Source: Theropithecus gelada (Eukaryota > Chordata > Mammalia > Primates > Cercopithecidae). Taken from it: a DNA stretch of 64,000 nt. The stretch covers positions 16,576,965 to 16,640,964 of the forward strand of contig NC_037682.1 in assembly GCF_003255815.1 (NCBI RefSeq), read 5' to 3'. A program made the position numbers and the translations under genes. Each line of letters opens with the position of its first letter. Positions within the stretch are counted from its first letter, which is position 1. Under the pieces are notes generated by a model. It was not told the origin of the DNA. It ran no database searches and saw only the letters and a program-made list of their open reading frames with translations. This document shows, in pieces, positions 48,043 to 58,308 of the stretch.

Positions 48043-48981
48043 ATGGACGTGGGAAATCGCACCATCCTGACTGAATTCATCTTGCTGGGTTTCTCAGCAG
48101 ACCCCCAGTGGCAGCCGATTCTATTTGGAATGTTTCTGATGCTCTATTTGATAACCTTGTCGGGAAACATGACCTTGGTTGTCTTAATCGGAATTGATTC
48201 CCACTTGCATATGCCTATGTACTTTTTCATTGGTAATCTGTCTTTTTTGGATTTCTGGTATACCTCTGTGTATACCCCCAAAATCCTGGCCAGTTGTGTC
48301 TCAGAAGATAAGCGCATTTCCTTGGCTGGATGTGGGGCTCAGCTGTTTTTTTCCTGTGTTGTAGCCTACACTGAATGCTATCTCCTGGCAGCCATGGCTT
48401 ATGACCGCCATGCAGCAATTTGTAACCCATTGCTTTACTCAGGTACCATGTCCACTGCCCTCTGTACTGGGCTTGTTGCTGGCTCCTACATAGGAGGATT
48501 TTTGAATGCCATAGCCCATACTGCCAATACATTCTGCCTGCGTTTTTGTGGTAAAAATATCATTGACCACTTTTTCTGTGATGTACCACCATTGGTAAAA
48601 ATGTCCTGTACAGACACCAGGGTCTATGAAAAAGTTCTCCTTGGTGTGGTGGGCTTCACAGTCCTCTCCAGCATTCTTGCTATCCTGATTTCCTATGTCA
48701 ACATCCTCCTGGCTATCCTGAGAATCCACTCAGCTTCAGGAAGACGCAAGGCATTCTCCACCTGTGCTTCCCACCTCATCTCAGTCATGCTCTTCTATGG
48801 ATCATTGTTGTTTATGTATTCAAGGCCTAGTTCCACCTACTCCCTAAAGAGGGACAAAGTAGCTGCTCTGTTCTACACTGTGATCAACCCACTGCTCAAC
48901 CCTCTCATCTATAGCCTGAGAAACAAAGATATCAAAGAGGCCTTCAGGAAAGCAACACAGACTATACGACCACAAACGTGA
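48043..48981 (+). CDS. OR9G4: Olfactory receptor OR9G4
   Basis: Class A GPCR of the olfactory receptor family, acting in the cilia membrane of olfactory neurons and expected to signal through Golf/adenylyl cyclase. The ligand is unknown. The intact 312-residue frame has the family's usual length. Visible features: N-glycosylation site N5-R-T, G41-N42 in TM1, PMYFF at 58-62, C97 and C179 for the TM3-ECL2 disulfide, MAYDRHAAIC at 118-127 (DRH in place of DRY), S217-Y218 in TM5, KAFSTCASHL at 236-245, and PLLNPLIYSLRN at 283-294. I chose the ATG at 48,043; an in-frame GTG six bases upstream lies in the 5' UTR and is not a credible start. It is convergent with the next OR gene, 1.74 kb away. Identity as OR9G4 is from recall of the human protein, which it matches almost throughout. 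Odd points: Met in place of the usual Thr just before PMYFF, and an extra Cys (165) in the second extracellular loop. Confidence 0.95.
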   Translation: MDVGNRTILTEFILLGFSADPQWQPILFGMFLMLYLITLSGNMTLVVLIGIDSHLHMPMYFFIGNLSFLDFWYTSVYTPKILASCVSEDKRISLAGCGAQLFFSCVVAYTECYLLAAMAYDRHAAICNPLLYSGTMSTALCTGLVAGSYIGGFLNAIAHTANTFCLRFCGKNIIDHFFCDVPPLVKMSCTDTRVYEKVLLGVVGFTVLSSILAILISYVNILLAILRIHSASGRRKAFSTCASHLISVMLFYGSLLFMYSRPSSTYSLKRDKVAALFYTVINPLLNPLIYSLRNKDIKEAFRKATQTIRPQT

Positions 48982-50724
48982 AGGTTATTCTCTTTGCAAA
49001 TGCTGTTATTGAATTTTCCAGATTATTGGCTTATAAATATGTTCGTTTGCATTTCTGTAGTTCATTTAAATTCAATAAGTCATATTTAAGACATTAAAAG
49101 ATTGACCACATGAGTCTTTAATTGTTATTAGTTTGTTGTGATGTAAGCAAAACAAAGCAATATTTAAAACTTATAGTATTGGGTTGTTTGACATTCTGCA
49201 ATATGGTATTTTGCCTCGGCAGTATTCAATCTTTCATAGATTTCATTGTGTTTGCTGCCTTTGGGAGATCTTGGGGAACAAAAGAAATTATGTGGTTTAA
49301 TGAGTATAGTTTGACTTTGAAGCTTGGTAAGCAATCTTTACTAGGTGACAAGAATATCTTAAAGAGTGGGACTTCTGGAAATATGCTCAAGATTTTACAA
49401 ATATTTATTTTAAGAAAATCATTTCCTCAAAATTTCTTCAGAAAGCTCTAATTGAGCATATAGGAAGTATCTTTGTAAACCTCATGCCTTCTACGTAAAG
49501 AGAATATTAGGAAGATGTTTAAGAGTTGTTCAGGTTACAAACAACAATGACAACAGCAAAACTATCTCTAAATTAATGAATAAATATGTGTCTTTAGAAT
49601 TGCATATCATCCTAAAAGAGTGTTGTCTCTTACAAGGAGTGAGTACTCCATAGTACTCTCTCTCAGATCACACAGCGATCTAACAACATCAAACAAAATG
49701 AAACAAATGAACAACAGTAACCACCGCTCCCTAGTTACCTTTCTTTTTCCTTTGTCCTGACCAAAAGACATAAGCTGCATGTTTGCCCCTGGCCTGAACC
49801 CAGCCTGGGCCTTGAACATTCCTAAGAACTGATAAACTTGTTTAGGTCGATGCCTGAAATCCTGAAAAATCAAACGTGTTGCTAACCACGTGGAAATGAG
49901 GCTTGGCCTTGAGCCCAGTTCCCTAAACCCTGATATAAACTCCGTAACCGAACCCCCTTGTGATGGCAGGTTGAGTTGGTATTTCACTCAGTAGCCTTTA
50001 GAAGACGGCAAGTTAAGGATTATTGGTTACAGTTTTCAAATCAGAAGCTTGCGGCTCAGAGGTTAGCACTTTGTTAATGAAAGGTTATAGCATTTGCTGG
50101 AATGAGCACACTTACAAAATTAATTAAAATTTTAAAATTTGGGACATATAGTTGTAGCCATTTGTCTTTGCTGTGACATTTCTCATCTTTCTCTTCAGCT
50201 GCATTTATTTTCCAACACATCCTGCCTCTTTCCATCAAAATAATCATAACATTCTTATTCCTCTATCACAAAGGAAGCTGTTTGAGTACTTAACTATAAG
50301 GATTTGGGCTGTATCCCACAAATATCAATGATCCATATTATGATTTCTTTTCATCTCCATAATACTCACTATGTAGGAAAAATAATTGGGTCAATATTAG
50401 GGGAAATAACAAAGTAAAATTTAGTTTTACTTTAGGATGTCAGAAGTATTACTCTTCCATCTTGCATTAATCGGAGATACTGAATTTTAAAAACTGTATC
50501 AATATTCAATTGAACCTACCATTCTGTAGTATATATTATAGTCTGATATCAAAACCATAAAAAACACACAAGCAAACAAACAAAAATACAAAGAAACAAA
50601 ATTTTTCCCATTGAATTTTGTTCAATGGTAAAAAAGAAATAAAAACCTAGTTCTGTAACCTCTCCGAGCAGTTTGTTATCACTTAGCACTGATTTGGGAA
50701 CTTTATGTCAATTCAGACTTTGGA
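48982..50724. other. Interval between convergent OR genes; possible LTR at 49,600-50,035
   Basis: 49,600-50,035 has LTR-like features: 'TGATATAAACTCCGTAACCG' as a TATA-like region and a following U5-like stretch ending in TTACAG. I cannot name the family. The rest is AT-rich 3' flank of the two OR genes, presumably including their 3' UTRs. Frames of 109 and 126 residues here have no OR or other domain. Confidence 0.4.
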
Positions 50725-51648
50725 TTATGCTGACCTGAAGAATTTTTTCAGAGCTTCTTTCACGTCTTTATTCCTCAGACTGTAGATCATAGGGTTCAAC
50801 ATGGGGAACAGCACAGTATAAAAGGTAGAAACAATTTTGTCCCTCTCAAGGGAGTAGCTGGAACTTGGTCGAGAGTAGATGTAGAGAATGGAGCCATAGT
50901 ATAAGGTAACAGAGATCAGGTGGGAGGAGCATGTGGAGAAGGCTTTGAGGCGGCCCTGGGTGGAGCGGATCCTCAGGATGGTGGCAATGATGGAGAGGTA
51001 AGAGGCCAGGATGAGCACAATAGGGGAGATGACATTAGAGGCCAGCAGGAAGTGCAGTACAGCCTGGTAGCTCTCTCTCACCCTGCATGCCAGCTTCACC
51101 AGGGGTGGGACATCACAGAAAAAGTCATCAATGACATTGTCACCACAAAAATCCAGTGTGAATGTGTTGCTGGTTAATATTATCGCATTGACAAAACCTC
51201 CAGTATAGAAATATAAAACCAAACAGATGCACAATCTCCCTGGCATAGCCTGAGCATAAAGCAGGGGCTTGGAGATGGCCACATGGCGGTCGTAAGCCAT
51301 GGCAGCCAGCAGGTAGCACTCACTATAGGCCAGCCCTGCAGAGAAGAAGAACTGACACAGGCAGCCAGCAAAAGAGATGCTTTTGTCTTCAGAGATGCAG
51401 ATCACTAGGATCTTTGGGGTGTACACAGAGGAATACCAGAGATCCAGAAATGACAGATTTCCAATGAAAAAATACATGGGTATGTGGAGGCGGGAGTCAT
51501 TACAAATCAACATGATGAGGGTGCTATTTCCTACCACGGTCAGAGAGTACACGCCCAGGACCATCACAAACAGGCCCAGCTGCATCCCTGGGTCTGTGGT
51601 GAAGCCCAGCAGGATGAACTCAGTCACTGTGTGATTGCCCCTCTGCAT
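50725..51648 (-). CDS. Olfactory receptor, OR9G family (OR9G1-like)
   Basis: Intact 307-residue olfactory receptor, an odorant GPCR expected to couple to Golf. Features: glycosylation site N5-H-T, G40-N41 in TM1, PMYFF at 57-61, C96/C178 disulfide pair, MAYDRHVAIS at 117-126 (Ser in place of the common Cys), KAFSTCSSHL at 235-244, PMLNPMIYSLRN at 282-293. The ATG at 51,648-51,646 is the first in frame and follows a splice acceptor by 18 bases. The first ~135 residues are very close to human OR9G1 as I recall it. The second half departs from that and shares phrases with OR9G4 (for example FFCDVPPLVK and YSRPSS.YSL). So it could be an OR9G1 paralogue, the functional counterpart of a human OR9G pseudogene, or a gene-conversion product. 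I therefore give no symbol. It lies tail to tail with OR9G4. Confidence 0.93.
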   Translation of the reverse strand: MQRGNHTVTEFILLGFTTDPGMQLGLFVMVLGVYSLTVVGNSTLIMLICNDSRLHIPMYFFIGNLSFLDLWYSSVYTPKILVICISEDKSISFAGCLCQFFFSAGLAYSECYLLAAMAYDRHVAISKPLLYAQAMPGRLCICLVLYFYTGGFVNAIILTSNTFTLDFCGDNVIDDFFCDVPPLVKLACRVRESYQAVLHFLLASNVISPIVLILASYLSIIATILRIRSTQGRLKAFSTCSSHLISVTLYYGSILYIYSRPSSSYSLERDKIVSTFYTVLFPMLNPMIYSLRNKDVKEALKKFFRSA

Positions 51649-51680
51649 GGCTTACGGATACTGCACCTACAAATAGAGTA
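51649..51680 (-). promoter_or_regulatory. Putative 3' splice site and 5' UTR of the OR9G1-like gene
   Basis: Minus-strand CTTCTACTCTATTTGTAG ends in AG at 51,668-51,667, giving an 18-base 5' UTR before the ATG, the same spacing as at OR9G4. The upstream exon was not identified. Confidence 0.5.
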
Positions 51681-53193
51681 GAAGACAGTTTAATTGCCTC
51701 AACCAACACCAAATGACGGCATTTTCTATACTAAGCACCTGCAATAATATAATCAACACTAAGCAGGAATTTTGGCTGCCTTGGGCAGGTGATGGAAGTT
51801 TTCTGAGCTTCAATATATTTATTGTAATAAAATGCATTTGATAACAGAAAAGCCTTCATGCTATTGAGAGGTTTATTAATTTTTTCTTGAAAAACAAAAT
51901 ATTTGTTGAGCCCTATGTGCTGTTCCAGACAGTGGGATATAGCAGTGAAGATGATAGGGCTGACTCCTATCCTACTGAGCTTTTATTCTAGACGGGAGAG
52001 ATACATAAAAAACAAGTAAGTACAGTGTCAATTAATGTTAAATGCTAATAAGAAAATAAAACTAGATGATGGGATAAAAACCAACTAGGAAAGAGCTCGT
52101 CTAATTTAGACACTGAGAGAAAAAAAAATTCTTTTCCTGTTCCCAGCGATGGATGGACAAATTGTTCAGAGCCTATGAAAACTGAAACCTTCTAAACATT
52201 ATGGTTTAGAGGGTGATAACAATGTATTTTTCCACAATCACAGAAAAAATTATCTGCTTAGTTACTCTGCAGGAGTCTTTGGTACATTTATCATGAATTC
52301 CAGGGAAGGAATCCGGTTGAGAATTAGGGTGAAGCTTGGGTAAAGACCAATGAGTTTATCTGTTTCTGCCAAGTAAAAAAATGTGTGATTTCTTTATGGG
52401 TATTTGGGGTATAAAATGTTGAGACTCAGCATTACTTGTCAGTCTCTATAAGCAGCCCTGGACATGGTTCTTAAAAGGACAGTTATCCCAAGTTGATATT
52501 GTCTAGAGCAATAGTTCTGAATGCCATAATATTGGAAAAATCTTCTTGTCAAACACACATTTAGAAATGCTTCCTTTAGATTCTTGAAATAATATGTATA
52601 GTTGATGTAACCTAAGTATAAACATGTATGTATGTGTATGCAAACTATCCTAAGTCTAATGTAAATAGATGTAAAAGAAAAATAATTCACAATACAAATA
52701 ATGAAATAATTATAATATAGGTTGTATTATAAAATAATTTGAATTTCAATATATAAATGCTGGATCACTTAGTGAGATATAAGTAGTAAAATCGACACAT
52801 GTGGAATCATCATTAATGTGTTGGTGACTCAAATATCAGGAGTCACGTTGATATTGGTGATATTTTCCTGACAAGTTCATCAAGTCTTGACAAAGTTCCA
52901 AACAAAATAAACCACAATCTTTCCTTGGTTTTATTAAATTGTTATATAGGAGGACCTTGCAAAATATAAGTTTTCTTTGTCTGTAGAGCAGAGTAGATTT
53001 CAAACTGATGTAATTATAACAATATTTTCTAATGCACAAATATCCATTGGGAGTCTGGGTGTAGGGAATGGAATGTTTTTCTTTGCATAGGGCTGTCCCT
53101 ATGGATGCAGGATGTGTTCATACTGTCTACTACATACTAAACATCCAGTAGTCCTCTTATCTTTGTGATAATAATAAATCCAACCACACACTT
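51681..53193. other. Upstream region of the OR9G1-like gene; no clear repeat
   Basis: AT-rich DNA that should hold the promoter and 5' exon of the minus-strand OR gene. 51,900-52,100 resembles an old mammalian repeat ('GTGCTGTTCCAGACAGTGGG'). No core promoter could be picked out by eye. Confidence 0.35.
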
Positions 53194-53637
53194 AAGAAAT
53201 GCCCATCAATGATAGACTGGATAAAGAAAATGTGACACATATACACCATGGAATACTATGCATCCATAAAAAAGAATGAGTTCGTGTTCTTTGCAGGGAC
53301 ATGGATGAAGCTGGAAGCCATCGTTGTCAGTAAACTAACACAGGAACAGAAAACCAAACACCACATGTTCTCACTCATAAGTGGGAGTTGAACAATGAGA
53401 ACACATGGACACAGTAAGGGGAATATCACATGCTGGGGCCTATTGGGGGTTGGAGGGCAAGAGGAGGGAGAGCATTAGAACAAATACCTAATGCATGCAG
53501 GGCTTAAAACCTAGATGATGGGTTGATAGGTGCAGAAAACCACCATGGTACATGTATTCCTAGGTAAGACAAATCTGCACGTTCTGCACATGTATCTCAG
53601 AACTTAAAGTAAAATAAAGAAAAAAAGAAAAGAAAAC
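53194..53637 (+). mobile_element. 5'-truncated L1 3' end (L1PA/PB), plus strand
   Basis: Starts at 'GAAATGCCCATCAATGATAG', includes 'TACACCATGGAATACTATGC', 'ACCACATGTTCTCACTCATA' and the usual L1 terminus, and ends in an AAAG-rich tail at about 53,610-53,637. Confidence 0.92.
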
Positions 53638-54179
53638 CCAGCAGCTATGAGCACACACAAAGCACGAGTTTTGGTAGCTAAATACCATTTTTCCACTGAA
53701 GGGATCCCAGAACTCCTTAAACCTCCCAAGTTTTGGTCAAGGATTGCATAAGATGAGTCTGGGACATCTTGTGGCAGAAACTAAGAAAATATTCAAAGAT
53801 TATAGGGACATGTTAAAACGACCCAGAGGCTAGTTTGAAGAAGTGTCCCGTGGATGCATTTTAGACAATTTCATATTAAAAGTATAATTACCATAATTGA
53901 ATAAAACATATTGAATATAAAATAAAAAAAGAAACACTCTTTAAAGGATGTTTTCATTTATTGAGACTCCACTCCTCCAAAACTTTGCATTTTACTTTGT
54001 GAAGCTTCATAGGCTTTTCTAGGAATTGTGTAAAGAAATACAAAATAACTAGAAAATATTTCTAAGTGGTCAAATTACCTGTGGCAGTACGGCTCTCCAT
54101 TTACTTTTTTTACTGGGTCACTGGGGTAAAGTGGAGATAGAAGCCCACAGGACAGAGCAAGGATTTTTGTTTCTTTTGC
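53638..54179. other. Intergenic DNA, nothing recognised
   Basis: No gene or repeat that I can support. Confidence 0.4.
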
Positions 54180-54260
54180 ATGCTACATATCCCCACTGCC
54201 TAGAATAGTACCTGGCATAAAATAGATATACAATAAATATTTATGGAATAAACAAATGGG
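54180..54260 (+). repeat. L2 LINE 3' tip
   Basis: 'CCCCACTGCCTAGAATAGTA', 'CTGGCATAAAATAGATATAC' and 'AATAAATATTTATGGAATAA' match the last ~70 bp of L2. Confidence 0.65.
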
Positions 54261-54679
54261 TAACCCTGACTCAGAAGAGAAACAAGTCAAGAGAATTGAT
54301 GTTCTGGGTGTCCTCTAATGATGTCATTATACCCTAAAACCACTACAGAATTGTTTGATATTCCGCATGCATTTCCCGGCACCAGTAATCCCAGGTCATT
54401 TGTGTTTTTTGCAGACAGGTGCAGGGACAAAGAAATCAGTCCACAATATAGCCAGCCTAAACAAATATTTGTTTTCCCAAATGGAGTGTCTGTGAAGAAA
54501 TTGTTTTTCATCTGAGCAACAGATTGCCTGTCATTATGTGTCATGACGTTTGGGAAGCATGCCTAAGAAATCCGAGCTGACTGCTCACACTAGAGACAGA
54601 TGGGATATCCTCGAAAAAGCATTTGTCTTTCAACAGCTGAGAAGGATTCAAGTTCTTCATCACTCGTCAACAATGTAAA
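54261..54679. other. Intergenic DNA, nothing recognised
   Basis: Opposing 65- and 85-residue frames at 54,287-54,544 are unsupported. Confidence 0.35.
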
Positions 54680-54795
54680 GCCTCAATGTCTTCATATGTA
54701 AGATAAGGATAATTCATCTCTTCTTAGGGTTGTTGTAAAGGAGTTTACTCAAGTAAGGACTACATACAGTGCCTAGCATGTCATAAACACTCAAG
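54680..54795 (-). repeat. MIR SINE fragment
   Basis: Reverse MIR: 'TTCATATGTAAGATAAGGAT', 'TTAGGGTTGTTGTAAAGGAG' and 'CAGTGCCTAGCATGTCATAA'. Confidence 0.75.
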
Positions 54796-54796
54796 T

Positions 54797-54950
54797 AACA
54801 AATGGTTCTCAAATTCTTTGCACCTAAGAGTGCCCCAGTATTTCTAACTTAGGAAGTTGCAGGCGAGCCCCCAGGGAACTGCTTTCATTAAAGCAGCCCA
54901 AGTGCTTGTAATGTGGGTTGCCTGTAGGTCATGCTGAGAAACACTAAAAT
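54797..54950. mobile_element. MER20/MER5-like hAT relic
   Basis: Ends resemble the hAT-Charlie terminal repeats: 'TGGTTCTCAAATTCTTTGCA' on the left and 'CATGCTGAGAAACACT' on the right, with a 'GCCCCCAGGGAACTG'-type middle. Old and gapped. Confidence 0.5.
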
Positions 54951-55025
54951 GAATATCAGTTGTATTTATAAAAGTTTCCAGAATCAAAATGAAGTTACTA
55001 GTGTTAAATAAAAACAAGTGACAAA

Positions 55026-55180
55026 TATGGCTGGGCATGGTGATTCATGCTTTTAATCCCAGAACTTTGGGAGGCTGAGTTGGGAGGGTCTCTGGAGCCC
55101 AGGAGTTCAAAAACAGTGTGGGCAACACAGTGGGACTATGTTTCTATAATACATACAGACATATATAAAAATAATTTAAA
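55026..55180 (+). mobile_element. Alu left-monomer (FLAM-like) insertion with target duplication
   Basis: A single Alu monomer of about 155 bp with an A-rich tail, flanked by a perfect 10-bp duplication AAGTGACAAA (55,016-55,025 and 55,181-55,190). The duplication shows it inserted as a monomer and is not a broken dimer. Confidence 0.9.
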
Positions 55181-55359
55181 AAGTGACAAAAAGAGCCAGA
55201 GAAGGCTATTAAGAGAGGTTTCTTATGCTTGTATGCCTGATAAAACTATCACAAGGACTGCAAAAACCACACTCCTGCACAAAGGTCATCACAACTTTAC
55301 ACAAAAAGAGTACTTCTGCAAGGACATCTGCCCAGAAACTGCCTGTCCAACTGGGCATC

Positions 55360-55508
55360 GACCGGGCCACGCACCGCCTGCCACTGCTGGGTGCTGGAGA
55401 ATCTGGTAAAAGCACCATTGTGAAGCAGATGAAGATCCTACATGTTAATAGGTTTAATGGAGAGGGCGCTGAAGAGGACCCGCAGGCTGCAAGGAGCAAC
55501 AGAGATGG
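55360..55508 (+). pseudogene. GNAS: GNAS (Gs alpha) retrocopy fragment
   Basis: In the frame 55,225-55,680, a ~50-residue stretch starting at RATHR matches Gs alpha from about residue 38 to 86: the P-loop GAGESGKSTIVKQM is intact, followed by the alternatively used exon-3 peptide (GEEDPQAARSN-like). In GNAS this stretch spans the exon 1/2 and 2/3 junctions. Here it is continuous, so it derives from spliced RNA. The similarity ends at about residue 86, near the exon 3/4 junction, and the switch helices and everything downstream are absent. It cannot make a G protein. GNAS was chosen over GNAL (the olfactory Golf) because GNAL lacks this exon-3 peptide. Residue and junction positions are from memory. 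Confidence 0.85.
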
Positions 55509-56242
55509 AATATATTACCCCTGGATGATGGCTACAGTTGCTCATCTTCCCGGCTATGTCCTATCACAATTCACATGCTGGAATTGCTCCATGTTAGGAA
55601 CTTCTAATAAGAACACTATTCTGTTGTCTGGAAGGGAGGGGGGATGGGGCCCCTACTACCTGACCTTGAACTATGATTGAAAAAAATAACAAAAAGTGGC
55701 CTGAAATACTTAATTGGTAAAAATGTAGCCTGACAACTATCCAAAAAGGCATCTATATAAGAAATGACTAATTGACAACCTACGGTACCAAAAGTTGGCA
55801 TTTGAGCAAAATATGGCAAGTCCTTAGTAAGCAACCTACTGTGTACTAGATGTTGTGTGAAACCCTTGAACCCTACTAATACCTTGTCTGCATATCTCTC
55901 TGTGACTCTGTTCTGCAAGTAAATATAAGTATTAACATTTGTGATAGATAAAAATTCTCTGCATGTTTCAGCAAAACCAACAAACAACAAAACAACAACA
56001 ACAAAACAGGCATCACCCTTGTCATCAATCTTTGTAGCCAAAGATTATTATTCCAAAATAATCACTAAATTCTCATTAAAAAAAAAAAAAACAAAAAAAA
56101 AACACTTTGTCTTCCATTACCTCCCCGAATATGCATATAGTTGACTGTGGCATTTGTATTCCCACGGCAACACTGTATTCTCAAATAAACCTATTTTTCT
56201 TTTAGATAGCCTCTCTGTGTTTGTTATTTAGGTTGACACATA
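55509..56242 (+). mobile_element. Possible ERV LTR (3' part)
   Basis: The end of this block looks like R-U5: AATAAA at about 56,184-56,190, a pyrimidine-rich stretch, then a break just before a primer-binding-site-like sequence at 56,243. The 5' limit is not clear. Confidence 0.4.
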
Positions 56243-58001
56243 TGGTGTCAGAAACAGAACCCGAAAAAGATAATGATCCAAAGAAACTGGTGATTCTTGA
56301 AATGATCCAAAGAAACTGGTGATGCAGTGCTCACTTGAGCCCTTTGTGCTTTCCTCCACTTCCTTGGCTCACTTTTCTGCCCTGATGAGTCTTCTCTTAG
56401 GCTGAGCCTGCCTCTTTTAGTATAGGCTTTTGTATATTAGGATCTGTTTTTTTTTTGTTTTTTTTTTGTTTTTTTTTTTTTAATAAAGTCACTTAATAAG
56501 GGACTATGCATTCCTCCTGGGGTGATAAAAGACTTTTCGTCTTTTGTGGTAAATCTTTTCTGGTGTAAAGACATGTGTCTTTCTGGATTGAGTACTCTGT
56601 TTCTACAGAATTTGCATTCTATCTAGGAGGCATGTCTTTTGTAGAGAATTCACTTTTGGTCTCTGTGCCTAGTTTAATATTTTGTTTGATCTTTATGCCA
56701 AGGTTGAAATTCTTATGAACACTCTTATCTTGGTTTCTTTTGATTTGGTTTGATTCTTTCCCCTTGATTTTTAAAAAAATTATTCTGAAAGCAAAAATAT
56801 ATTCTAAATGGTGGGTGCAGAAAGGCTAAATTAAAAGCCATTAGTGCAATTGCTACCGTCTAAAACACTGATCTAAACTACTGACATTTCCTGATAAGAA
56901 TGATAGTATTTTCTTTGCTCTCAAGAGATGACTAAGAAACAGAATGGGTTTTTTAAAACATAAAGGCATGACAAGTTTTTGGGATTCCAGCTAGCCACAT
57001 TTTATGGTCCATGCTTATGCATATTTAAAAATTGACAAGCAATGTTACATCAAGAAAAATTCAGAGCTCAAATGTTCATTATTTAAACTCTTTTTAAAGA
57101 CCTGCAACTATCATGCTAACAGGTAGAGACTTCTAAGTTCTCTCTCTTTCTTGTTTTTTCTTACTGCCTACTTTGAATCTGCTGACTTTTCTACTGGGGA
57201 TGACATAAAACTCGCTGCTTACGACATTCTACTCAAGATTTTTTTAAAAGTATTAAAGTGCTTTTCAATTAATAGTTTCACAAATTACAAGAGCTCCATG
57301 GTAACCAACAACCTAGACACCATTAGAAAATGTAAATTTAGGTTTACCTGACTAAAATTTATGGTGATGAAATAACTTATTGAAAAATTAATAATCTATA
57401 AAAAGAACTAGGTAAATATATATAAATATTAGGATCTCAGGTCTAACAGGTCAAAATCTTGAACTCAAAACAATATAAGTCATCTCTGTCTGGCATAAAA
57501 AATTTGCTTTTTCTGCCACACAAAGACCAACCCCCAAGTCCCTGCCAAAAACACAACACATCCTGCTAAAATTCTTTCTTGCCTGCATTTGTTAATCAAA
57601 CAAAACAGACCTGCAAAAAAAAAAAAAAAAAAGTTAGATTTGTTACTAGTTCACCACTGTTTGGAGATTTTGTTTTTCTAATACAATTCAACCAGTCCTA
57701 GCTAAAATGTAAACCATTCAAAATTTAAATCTAAACTCACTTGAGACAGAATAAACAAAATAGAAATGTTAAAGAGGCTAAGAAAAACAGACAAACAAAC
57801 AAACAACAATAAAATCCAAGCTACTATATAAATTGCTTCACCCAAAATTTTGATCTGCAGCCTTCATTAGATTACCTATTGATGGTTATCACATTTTTGT
57901 GTCTGCATATATGTGTTTAGGTGTGTATATGTGTATGAACATGTATTATGTTGCATGTTGTTTCTACATGGTAAAATCTGGCATAGTTGGCAAACAATTT
58001 T
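56243..58001 (+). mobile_element. Probable ERV leader/internal remnant with PBS-like start
   Basis: TGGTGTCAGAA at 56,243-56,253 equals the start of a tRNA-Leu primer binding site, as used by ERVL-type elements, and sits right after the LTR-like end. A perfect 23-bp unit occurs twice just downstream (56,272-56,294 and 56,301-56,323). The following 1.7 kb is AT-rich without intact gag or pol frames. Family not assigned. Homopolymers at 56,449-56,481 (T-rich) and 57,616-57,633 (A). Confidence 0.4.
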
Positions 58002-58308
58002 GTATTTTTGTATTTTTTTGAGATGCAGTCTTACTCTGTCACCCAGACTGGACTGCAGTGGCCCTATCTCGGCTCACTGCAACCTCTGCCTCCCGGGTTC
58101 AAGCGATTCTTCTGCCTCAGCCTCCTGAGTAACCCTCCTGGGATTACAGCATGTGCCGCCACCACTCCTGGCTAAGTTTTGTATTTTTAGTAGAGATGGG
58201 GTTTCACCATGCCAATTGGTCAGGCTGGTCTCGAACTCCTGACCCCGTGATCTGCCCTCCTCGGCCTCCCAAAGTTCTGGGATAACAGGCGTGAGCCACT
58301 GTGCCCTA
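58002..58308 (-). mobile_element. Alu (minus)
   Basis: Complete Alu in minus orientation, poly(T) at about 58,013. Flanked by near-identical repeats TGGCAAACAATTT (57,988-58,000) and TGGCAAAAAATTT (58,309-58,321). The frames across it are translated Alu. Confidence 0.93.

Noticed and set aside
48227..48729. Minus-strand frames inside OR9G4
   Set aside because: Antisense shadows of the OR coding sequence; likewise the plus-strand frames at 50,920-51,681 inside the minus-strand OR9G gene.
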